In this document: positions 1-4,707 of the stretch, piece after piece
Layout of the letters: every line of letters starts with the position of its first letter
How positions within the stretch are numbered: the stretch's first letter is position 1
From: Desulfuromusa sp.
GTDB taxonomy: Bacteria; Desulfobacterota; Desulfuromonadia; Desulfuromonadales; Geopsychrobacteraceae
Assembly: GCA_030590745.1 (NCBI GenBank)
Contig: JAUVCS010000067.1
Location: forward strand, 1 to 5,790
Direction of reading: 5' to 3'
Length of the DNA stretch: 5,790 nucleotides
Made by a program: the position numbers and the translations under genes
The notes under the pieces: model-generated
What the model was told of the DNA's origin: nothing
The model's database searches: none
The model's input: the letters and a program-made list of their open reading frames with translations, nothing else

Positions 1-346
1 GATGGAGGATCTGTCCACGCGGATTAAACGTGCCAGCGACCTGATGCGAACAAGAGCCAATTTGAACCTTCAAGAACAAAACCGCTCCCAACTCATCGCT
101 ATGAACCGACGGAGCCAGTTACAGTTCCGACTGCAGGAAACAGTCGAAGGACTATCTATCGCAGCCATCACCTATTACGCTGTCGGTCTGCTCAGCTACC
201 TGCTCAAGGGCCTGCCCCTGGAACAATGGGGGTTGGACAAGAATATCCTGCTAGCCTGCTCTATTCCGGTCGTCCTGGCAACAATATGGTTTGTCACTCG
301 CCGAATCAAACGTAGACTGCTTCAAGATCAGGACTCTGATGAATGA
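1..346 (+). CDS. DUF3422 family membrane-anchored protein, C-terminal part (5' truncated)
   Basis: Only the last ~114 codons are present. The frame is open to the left edge, so the ATG at position 2 is probably internal. The segment begins with a charged, probably helical stretch (about residues 1-47 of the visible part), then the block QLQFRLQETVEGLSIAAITY, which I recognise as the conserved C-terminal signature of DUF3422 (COG4949, predicted membrane-anchored proteins, usually a little over 400 residues). Two hydrophobic segments follow, at about residues 51-71 and 81-98, separated by a short loop (LPLEQWGLDKN), and a basic RRIKRRLL tail. This suggests a large soluble N-terminal domain with a C-terminal two-helix membrane anchor. 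The biochemical function of the family is not known to me. The gene converges with maf, leaving 45 bases between the two stop codons. The family call rests on recall of the C-terminal motif, not on an alignment. Confidence 0.82.
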   Translation, partial: MEDLSTRIKRASDLMRTRANLNLQEQNRSQLIAMNRRSQLQFRLQETVEGLSIAAITYYAVGLLSYLLKGLPLEQWGLDKNILLACSIPVVLATIWFVTRRIKRRLLQDQDSDE

Positions 347-375
347 TCACCTCAGGATATAAAACATTGTAAAAG

Positions 376-406
376 CTAGGAGACTATCTCATCAACAGCC
401 TCCTAG
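376..406 (-). terminator. Candidate terminator hairpin at the end of maf
   Basis: CTAGGAG at 376-382 is perfectly complementary to CTCCTAG at 400-406 (7 bp stem, 17-base loop). Read on the minus strand, the hairpin starts in the last codons of maf, spans its stop codon (392-394) and is followed by CTTTTACAATGTTTTA, a weak T-rich tail. It lies between the convergent DUF3422 and maf genes and fits a terminator for the leftward transcript. On the plus strand no T-tract follows, so it is unlikely to terminate the DUF3422 transcript by the intrinsic mechanism. The long loop and short T-run keep confidence moderate. Confidence 0.4.
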
Positions 407-982
407 AACCTTGACACCTGCAATTTCCAGCATACTCACCAACTTTATTAACGGGAGGCCGATCAAAGAGTTATAGTCCTCACCTGCCATTCTCTCGATT
501 AAAGCGATTCCAAGACCCTCTATTTTGAAAGATCCAGCGCAATCATAGGGCTTTTCTCGCTGCAGATAATTATAAATCTGAGCGTCGCTCAGCTCTCTGA
601 AAGTTACTGAGAAAGTTGCATAATCTGTCTGTACTGTACCGGTGCGACTATCAATGAGTGCCAGCCCGGTATAAAAACAGTGGCTCTTTCCGGCCATCTG
701 TCGCAACTGCTGAGATGCCGCCTCCATCCCCCCACCTTTGCCAACGGGGCGCCCTCGCTGGTCGACAAAAAGCTGATCCGAACCAATAATCAATGCATCT
801 GGATAAACATCCGTAAGACTTTGTGCTTTTCCAAGGGCAAGGTGACGAACCAACAACGCCGGCGCAACATTTGGGTCAATTTCTTCAACAAAGTCCGGGG
901 CAGCAGTCAAAAAAGGGAGTTGCAACTGCCGCAACAGTTGCTGCCGATAAGGGCTGGTCGAAGCCAGAATAATTTTTCTCAT
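392..982 (-). CDS. maf: Maf/YceF family nucleoside triphosphate pyrophosphatase
   Basis: This is a cytoplasmic house-cleaning pyrophosphatase that hydrolyses a non-canonical or methylated NTP to NMP and PPi. The YceF subgroup acts on 7-methyl-GTP. The 196-residue product matches the usual length of the family. It opens with the signature MRKIILASTSPYRQQLL (residues 1-17), has the catalytic-Asp motif GSDQ at 67-70 (D69), FYTGLAL at 103-109, and the C-terminal blocks CAGSFKIEGLGI (148-159) and LIGLPL (173-178). CAGSFK, FYTGLAL and the GSDQ context resemble E. coli YceF more than YhdE, so m7GTP is the likelier substrate (inference). The ATG at 982 is preferred over upstream starts because the family signature begins there and AGGAAA lies 6 bases upstream; an open extension to 1111 has no family similarity. 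Oddity: the usual GKP motif reads GKGGG at 81-85, although K82 is kept. It lies 46 bases after the small upstream gene on the same strand, probably in one transcript. Confidence 0.95.
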   Translation of the reverse strand: MRKIILASTSPYRQQLLRQLQLPFLTAAPDFVEEIDPNVAPALLVRHLALGKAQSLTDVYPDALIIGSDQLFVDQRGRPVGKGGGMEAASQQLRQMAGKSHCFYTGLALIDSRTGTVQTDYATFSVTFRELSDAQIYNYLQREKPYDCAGSFKIEGLGIALIERMAGEDYNSLIGLPLIKLVSMLEIAGVKVLGGC

Positions 983-1028
983 CAAAATTTCCTTTTTCTG
1001 ACCCATTCCGGCTGATTTTACACAACAC

Positions 1029-1406
1029 TCAGGCGGCCAGATTATCAGGCAAACAACATGTGGCCGCAGCAGGGTTCTGCCAACGCGATAGCTGGCAGTC
1101 ATTCCTGACACTTTCCATTCCGGGGAGCAGAGTTTTAACTTCCGCCAGCATTTGCTCTAGCAGTAAAGATTCATCAACTGCCGCAGAGAAAGATTCGACT
1201 GTGCCACTGTCAGTCCACACCGGGAGAATTTTTGCAGACTCTTCATCCCCCAGAAAGACTTCCCCAAAAAGTTCACACGATCCATCACCAAGCAAGCCAC
1301 GGACCACTCCGGAGGTAACATTTCCACGCCATTGTAAGTCTATATCACGAATTTCAAAATAGATACTGCACTCTTCTGTTCCACTTGTCGGGGATAACCA
1401 GATCAT
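1029..1406 (-). CDS. Small hypothetical protein upstream of maf
   Basis: This is a 125-residue product that I do not recognise. Two tandem ATGs (1409 and 1406) follow a very strong AGAGGAGGAA site. The second gives 5 bases of spacing and the first only 2, so 1406 is chosen. The protein is acidic in its first two thirds, with alternating patterns suggesting beta strands (SIYFEIRDIDLQW, about residues 14-26), then a helical segment (SLLLEQMLAEVKTLL, about 80-94). It ends with two adjacent cysteines near the C-terminus (ATCCLPDNLAA). There is no signal peptide or membrane segment. It sits 75 bases after the WYL regulator stop and 46 bases before maf on the same strand, with no terminator-like hairpin in either gap, so it is probably co-transcribed. 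The strong ribosome binding site and its position in a co-directional cluster are the main reasons to believe it; an overlapping plus-strand open frame at 1060-1362 lacks comparable support. No function is assigned. Confidence 0.68.
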   Translation of the reverse strand: MIWLSPTSGTEECSIYFEIRDIDLQWRGNVTSGVVRGLLGDGSCELFGEVFLGDEESAKILPVWTDSGTVESFSAAVDESLLLEQMLAEVKTLLPGMESVRNDCQLSRWQNPAAATCCLPDNLAA

Positions 1407-1481
1407 CATTTCCTCCTCTGAAAACTATAGGTTATCTCCTATTCTACTCAGTAGCATGACAGAATAAGTCACACTTGCTGC

Positions 1482-2489
1482 CTATTTCTGTTGAAAAGCT
1501 AAAGCCTCCTGTAACCCAGCGGTAAACTTCTCACGGAAAGATTCCGGCCCGAGCACCTGAACATGTGGAATAAAGGAGTAAAGCCAGGCAAGAATCTCCT
1601 TATCCCCGCTGGCACTGAATCGCATCATCAACGACCCATCGGGATTCTTTGCAAGCTGTTGCCCGGGATGCCAGACCCGTTCCTGGATAAGATGAGCCAC
1701 CTCCTGACCAAAGCGTAGTTCCAACTGTTGTGACTCCCCCTCATCAATCAAACCAAAAGCACGACCGGTCAGCATCTCAACTTGATAATCTTCAGGAACC
1801 TCAAAGCGCTCATCCTGTAACTCCACAGTCTGAATCCGCTCTACAGCAAATAAGCGAAGAGCTTTACGCTTATGGCTGTAACCACCGATATAGAGCCCAT
1901 TTTTAAAAAATAGCAGAGTGTAAGGATCGATCAGATAGCTGCTCTGGCGACGTTTAGCCGGTCGATAACGGATCAGACAGCGCCGCTGCAGCAATAATGC
2001 CTGACGTAAATCCTGCAACAGTTGATGCTGTTGTGAATAATCCTTAAAACCATCAAACCGGGGAGCGGATGCCTCGGCAATTCGTTCCAGATGAGCCACA
2101 CTACGCGGCGGCAGATTGGAACGAATTCGGGAAAAAATAGCTTCAAGATCATCCTGAAACGGAGTTCCATGCAAATATGCCAACTGCCCCCGGCACAGAT
2201 AGAGGGTCATCAATTCTTCAAGAGAAAAAGTGATCGGTGGAATCTTACTGAAACCGGAAACAAATCGATAGACAACAAAACCATCATCCTGACGTTCACT
2301 GACCAGAGGATAACCAGAATCGAGAATTGCCTGAAGATCACGATAGATGGTCCGCCGTGTCACCTGACACTCTTCTACCAGCTCATCCACCGTCGCCCCG
2401 TAGCGTGCTTCGAGAATCCGGATCAAATCATGCAATCGAGCCGCCTGACTGTATTTTTTTGGCACACGACCCAATTTACGTTTCGCCAT
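1482..2489 (-). CDS. HTH/WYL-domain transcriptional regulator (YafY-like)
   Basis: This is a 335-residue cytoplasmic DNA-binding regulator. In order it has: a DeoR/HTH_11-type winged helix (about residues 15-75), with the recognition region VDELVEECQVTRRTIYRDLQ near 34-53; a linker helical region (about 85-150); a WYL domain (about 155-225) containing LIRYRPAK, IDPYTLLF, LYIGGYSHKRKALRLFAVERI; and a C-terminal WCX-like region (about 240-330) with LELRFGQEV, VWHPGQQL, DGSLMMRF and ILAWLYSFIPHVQVLGP. Order and length are typical of the family, in which WYL domains bind ligands (nucleotides or nucleic acid in studied cases) and modulate DNA binding. The name-giving W-Y-L tripeptide is replaced by L-Y-I here. 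The ATG at 2489 is chosen; a TTG one codon earlier (2492) is 9 bases from the AGGGAG site against 12 for the ATG, so it is an alternative. The target is unknown. The gene may be autoregulatory and/or control the two downstream genes. It is divergent from the exonuclease gene. Confidence 0.93.
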   Translation of the reverse strand: MAKRKLGRVPKKYSQAARLHDLIRILEARYGATVDELVEECQVTRRTIYRDLQAILDSGYPLVSERQDDGFVVYRFVSGFSKIPPITFSLEELMTLYLCRGQLAYLHGTPFQDDLEAIFSRIRSNLPPRSVAHLERIAEASAPRFDGFKDYSQQHQLLQDLRQALLLQRRCLIRYRPAKRRQSSYLIDPYTLLFFKNGLYIGGYSHKRKALRLFAVERIQTVELQDERFEVPEDYQVEMLTGRAFGLIDEGESQQLELRFGQEVAHLIQERVWHPGQQLAKNPDGSLMMRFSASGDKEILAWLYSFIPHVQVLGPESFREKFTAGLQEALAFQQK

Positions 2490-2606
2490 CAATTGAGAAC
2501 ACTCCCTTTTTATCCAAATTTAAATCACCCAACAGTAAAGCCTGAACGGCCGCTGCCCTGCACGACATAAATTACCATAGTTTGCCCAAAAATACCTATC
2601 TGACCA

Positions 2607-2635
2607 TTGACATAAGGTCACAGGTTGGGGAAAAT
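2607..2635 (+). promoter_or_regulatory. Sigma70-like promoter of the exonuclease gene
   Basis: A perfect TTGACA (2607-2612) is followed after 17 bases by GAAAAT (2630-2635), a 4/6 match to the -10 box. Transcription would begin near 2642, about 33 bases before the TTG start at 2675. This rules out the in-frame TTG at 2582 as the translation start. Nothing equally convincing was seen for the divergent WYL gene in the rest of the 2490-2674 spacer. Confidence 0.55.
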
Positions 2636-2674
2636 CAGCACAACACATTGCTTTTTTCAATAAGGACTAAACCA

Positions 2675-3346
2675 TTGAATTTATCTAGCCAAACAGAAAC
2701 CGTCATCGTCATCGACTTCGAAACCACTGGACTCTACCCGGATAACGGCGATCGAGTCATTGAGATCGGAGCGGTATTGCTTCGTAATCAGGAGATTGTT
2801 GATCAATTCCAAAGTCTGGTTAATCCGGGCTTTTTCATCAACCATGAAATAGAAACCATCACCGGAATTTCCAACACCATGCTCAGCGAAGCACCATCAA
2901 CACCAGAAGTAATGGAAAAATTTATAAAGTTTATCGGCACTCACCCTCTGGTCGCCCACAATGCTTCTTTTGATCGATCGTTTTTGGAAACTGAACTCGG
3001 TCATTTTGGTAAAAAGCGTCCGTTGAACTTCGGCTGCACGTTGCGCATTGCCCGCAGACTTTATCCGGATGCCATCAACTACAAACTTGAAACGTTAGTG
3101 CGTTACAAAGAGATCCCAGTAAACAGCCAATTCCACCGAGCTCTGGCAGATGCAGAAATGGCGGCATCGCTCTGGATTAAAATCATCGAAGATTTGAAAT
3201 CCCAATTTGGATTTGAACATGTTTCCTTTGATTTGATGAAAAAAATTGGCACCATGAATAGGGAAAAAGCAATAGATCTTCTGCAAAAAGAAGCTGAGGA
3301 TTTACGAACACAGCGGGTTGATACTACTGGAAACCTCTTTGACTAA
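2675..3346 (+). CDS. DnaQ-like DEDDh 3'-5' exonuclease
   Basis: The 223-residue protein belongs to the RNase T/DnaQ exonuclease superfamily, which removes nucleotides from 3' ends with two metal ions. All catalytic motifs are visible. Exo I is VIVIDFETTG with D14 and E16. The block RVIEIGAVLL follows. Exo II is VAHNASFD with D100. Exo III is HRALADAEMA with H154 and D159 in the H-x4-D spacing that defines the DEDDh subgroup. The C-terminal ~55 residues form a charged, probably helical tail ending in NLFD, similar in size to the extension of stand-alone epsilon-like proteins. The TTG at 2675 is preferred because AAGGA lies 8 bases upstream, it follows the putative promoter, and it starts just before the conserved core; a longer frame from a TTG at 2582 would begin upstream of that promoter. 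It could be the replicative proofreading subunit or an accessory repair exonuclease; the sequence does not decide. The next gene, the selenoprotein, lies 105 bases downstream in the same direction. Confidence 0.93.
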   Translation: MNLSSQTETVIVIDFETTGLYPDNGDRVIEIGAVLLRNQEIVDQFQSLVNPGFFINHEIETITGISNTMLSEAPSTPEVMEKFIKFIGTHPLVAHNASFDRSFLETELGHFGKKRPLNFGCTLRIARRLYPDAINYKLETLVRYKEIPVNSQFHRALADAEMAASLWIKIIEDLKSQFGFEHVSFDLMKKIGTMNREKAIDLLQKEAEDLRTQRVDTTGNLFD

Positions 3347-3391
3347 TGTGGGCAAACCGCTACAGATTCTGTTTTAAGAGACGACTGTGTC

Positions 3392-3420
3392 GGTTATTCT
3401 TGGGACAGTCCCGAATAACC
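3392..3420. other. Strong inverted repeat between the exonuclease and selenoprotein genes
   Basis: GGTTATTC (3392-3399) pairs with GAATAACC (3413-3420), and inside it GGGA (3402-3405) pairs with TCCC (3409-3412) around a CAG loop, with a TT bulge at 3400-3401. This makes 12 base pairs in 29 bases. No T-tract follows on either strand, so it is not a classical intrinsic terminator. It lies 46 bases after the exonuclease stop and 31 bases before the selenoprotein start. It may protect or attenuate the exonuclease transcript or control the downstream gene. A competing 6 bp pairing exists between GACTGT (3383-3388) and ACAGTC (3405-3410). Confidence 0.5.
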
Positions 3421-3451
3421 AGCGTGACCCACTCATCCAAAGGATTATTAA

Positions 3452-3688
3452 GTGAAAATCAGTATAGAATATTGTAATCAGTGAGGGTACCGCCCTCGCG
3501 CTGTCAGTCTGGCAGCTAAGATAGAAAAGCAATTCACGACTAAAATCGACCTGATCCCTTCAGCGGGAGGGGTGTTTGAAGTTGTTGTCGATGACAAATT
3601 GATTTATTCAAAACAAGCTACTGGAGAATTTCCAGCTGAAGAAGATATTCTGGTAATATTGAACAAAGATTACTCATCAACAAACTGA
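3452..3688 (+). CDS. selW: SelW-like (Rdx family) selenoprotein with in-frame UGA = selenocysteine
   Basis: This 78-residue protein is split by one in-frame TGA at 3482-3484 (codon 11) and ends at a TGA at 3686-3688. With codon 11 as selenocysteine, the N-terminus reads VKISIEYCNQ-U-GYRPRA (initiator V read as Met). This is the CxxU redox motif, after the first beta strand, of the SelW/SelT/SelH (Rdx) thioredoxin-fold family; compare YCGAUGYKPKY in SelW. The conserved downstream block is also present: PSAGGVFEVVVDDKLIYSK (residues 36-54), then TGEFP (57-61). Length matches the family (about 75-100 residues). The GTG start has AAAGGA at 3439-3444, 7 bases upstream, and follows an in-frame TAA (3449-3451). 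A SECIS-like hairpin lies just after the TGA. Both sides of the TGA are conserved family sequence in one frame, which argues against a pseudogene. The family is thought to act as cytosolic thiol-dependent redox proteins; the partner is unknown. The 3' end overlaps the ilvY 3' end by 19 bases. Confidence 0.93.
3500..3516 (+). promoter_or_regulatory. Bacterial SECIS-like hairpin (selenocysteine insertion element)
   Basis: GCTGTC (3500-3505) pairs with GGCAGC (3511-3516), six pairs including one U-G wobble, around the loop AGUCU (3506-3510). It begins 15 bases after the UGA and the loop begins 22 bases after it, inside the spacing known for bacterial SECIS elements. The E. coli fdhF element has the loop AGGUCU closed by C-G; here AGUCU is closed by C-G, keeping the G-U that SelB contacts. 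A second small hairpin, GAGGG (3483-3487) with CCCTC (3493-3497), includes part of the UGA codon itself. The element lies within the coding sequence, as expected for bacteria. Confidence 0.8.
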
Positions 3689-4560
3689 TTTTCAGCCAAC
3701 TGCCAAAAAGCTTTGACCGGAGCTTTCTGTAAATTTCGTTTACTGGAACAGAGACCAACCACATAAGGTTCCAGTTGTGGTGTTTTATTGAGAATGATCA
3801 CATCATCCCGGAAAGGGCTACGTTCTAGAACCAGTTGTGGGACAATCCCGACTCCACAACCAAGATGTACCATAGGAATAATCGCCTCATTCCCGGAAAC
3901 CTCAGAACTGATTTTTGGCACGATCCGATTTTTCTTCATCCACTTATCCAGCCGCCGCCGTGATAATCCCGACTGGGGAAGAACCAAAGGAACCTGAGCC
4001 AAATCCAGCTGACCGTTTTCAATCCCACTGATCGTAGCAGCAAGCTGCTTTCCAGCTATAAAAATCAATGGTGTGGTCATGATCGGCAAAAATTCAATCC
4101 CCGTGCTACGTCGATCCGGAATTGCCGCGACGGCAATATCGATTTCCCCTGATTCGACCTGAAGAACAGCTTTTTCAGCAGCCCCGGTACGTAGTTCCAA
4201 TTGAATTTCTGGATATCCCTTCCGGTAGGCCTCCAAAAGGTCGGGAAGCAAACTGTAAACGGCAGTAATTGATGCATAAAGAGAGAGTGTTCCAAAAAAC
4301 TTCTGACTACCATCTAGAGAGTCTTGAAAACTTTGGAACTCTAGAATTGCTTGCCGAGCGTAGAGACAAAACCGTTCACCAGCAAGAGACAGCTGAACGG
4401 TTCGATTATCCCGCACAAACAAGGTTTGTCCCACTTGCTGTTCCAGCCGTTGAATGGTCCGGGTTAATGCTGAAGGACTTAAGTTACAAGCCTGACTGGC
4501 ACGGCCGAAATGGAGCTGTTCTGCTGTTGTTAAAAAAATTTCGAGCTCGCGAATGTCCAC
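3670..4560 (-). CDS. ilvY: IlvY, LysR-type activator of ilvC
   Basis: This is a 296-residue LysR-family regulator (E. coli IlvY has about the same length). It activates ilvC when bound by acetolactate or acetohydroxybutyrate, the substrates of IlvC. The N-terminal winged helix (about residues 1-60) includes LHFGRASQACNLSPSALTRT and the stretch FVRDNRTVQLSLAGE (48-62), nearly identical in its first part to E. coli IlvY. A periplasmic-binding-like effector domain follows (about 90-290), with GNEAIIPMVHLGCGVGIVP matching E. coli GHEAMVSMVALGCGVALLP, and VVLERSP/AFWQL equivalents near the end. The GTG at 4560 is preferred over the upstream ATG at 4623: it starts exactly at the family N-terminus (VDIRELEIF) and has GGAGGT 4 bases upstream. 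The gene is divergent from ilvC with 147 bases between starts, the classical ilvY-ilvC arrangement. Its 3' end overlaps the convergent selenoprotein gene. Confidence 0.96.
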   Translation of the reverse strand: MDIRELEIFLTTAEQLHFGRASQACNLSPSALTRTIQRLEQQVGQTLFVRDNRTVQLSLAGERFCLYARQAILEFQSFQDSLDGSQKFFGTLSLYASITAVYSLLPDLLEAYRKGYPEIQLELRTGAAEKAVLQVESGEIDIAVAAIPDRRSTGIEFLPIMTTPLIFIAGKQLAATISGIENGQLDLAQVPLVLPQSGLSRRRLDKWMKKNRIVPKISSEVSGNEAIIPMVHLGCGVGIVPQLVLERSPFRDDVIILNKTPQLEPYVVGLCSSKRNLQKAPVKAFWQLAENQFVDE

Positions 4561-4595
4561 ATTACCTCCGTAGAGTATTCCATATTTCGCAACAC

Positions 4596-4623
4596 AATAT
4601 ACACAATAAATCAATTTACGCAA
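4596..4623 (-). promoter_or_regulatory. Candidate ilvY promoter
   Basis: On the minus strand TTGCGT (4618-4623) is separated by 16 bases from TATATT (4596-4601). Transcription would begin near 4589, giving a leader of about 29 bases before the GTG at 4560, which also supports that start. The boxes coincide with the repeated CAATATAC elements, so IlvY binding there would allow the autorepression known for this regulator. Confidence 0.45.
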
Positions 4624-4624
4624 T

Positions 4625-4645
4625 ATACTAATTAAGCTAGAGTAT
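4625..4645. promoter_or_regulatory. Candidate IlvY operator (ATACT-N11-AGTAT)
   Basis: ATACT (4625-4629) and AGTAT (4641-4645) form a perfect 5 bp inverted repeat 11 bases apart, so it contains the LysR T-N11-A box exactly (T4629, A4641). It lies in the ilvY-ilvC spacer. Related elements nearby are the direct repeat CAATATAC at 4595-4602 and 4621-4628, and a second TAGAGTAT at 4571-4578 matching 4638-4645. This fits the tandem-operator layout known for E. coli ilvYC. Confidence 0.6.
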
Positions 4646-4659
4646 CTGACAATCTGAGC

Positions 4660-4665
4660 TATATT
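4660..4665 (+). promoter_or_regulatory. Candidate -10 box of ilvC
   Basis: TATATT at 4660-4665 is a good -10 match, but the bases at the expected -35 (around 4637-4642, CTAGAG) do not resemble TTGACA and overlap the right half of the operator. A weak -35 covered by an activator site is what an IlvY-dependent promoter should look like. Transcription would start near 4672, leaving a leader of about 36 bases. Confidence 0.4.
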
Positions 4666-4707
4666 GATTTGCAGGATGAAACTTCACATAAAAAAGGAGA
4701 TACACCG

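Noticed and set aside
983..1111. Longer Maf from a start near 1111
   Set aside because: The extension overlaps the upstream gene and has no Maf similarity; the family signature starts at 982 with its own ribosome site.
2091..2570. Plus-strand open frame opposite the WYL regulator
   Set aside because: It is antisense to a clear HTH/WYL gene and has no recognisable domain or ribosome site.
2582..2674. Longer N-terminus of the exonuclease from a TTG at 2582
   Set aside because: It starts upstream of the TTGACA/GAAAAT promoter, lacks a good ribosome site and adds no family sequence; the TTG at 2675 has AAGGA 8 bases upstream.
3392..3420. Classical intrinsic terminator of the exonuclease gene
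   Set aside because: The stem is strong, but no T-tract follows on either strand; kept only as an inverted repeat of unknown role.
3452..3688. A small pseudogene broken by a nonsense codon
   Set aside because: Conserved SelW-family sequence continues in the same frame on both sides, the TGA falls exactly at the U of CxxU, and a SECIS-like hairpin follows.
4561..4623. Longer IlvY from an ATG at 4623
   Set aside because: It would run through the putative ilvY promoter; the GTG at 4560 has GGAGGT and matches the family N-terminus.
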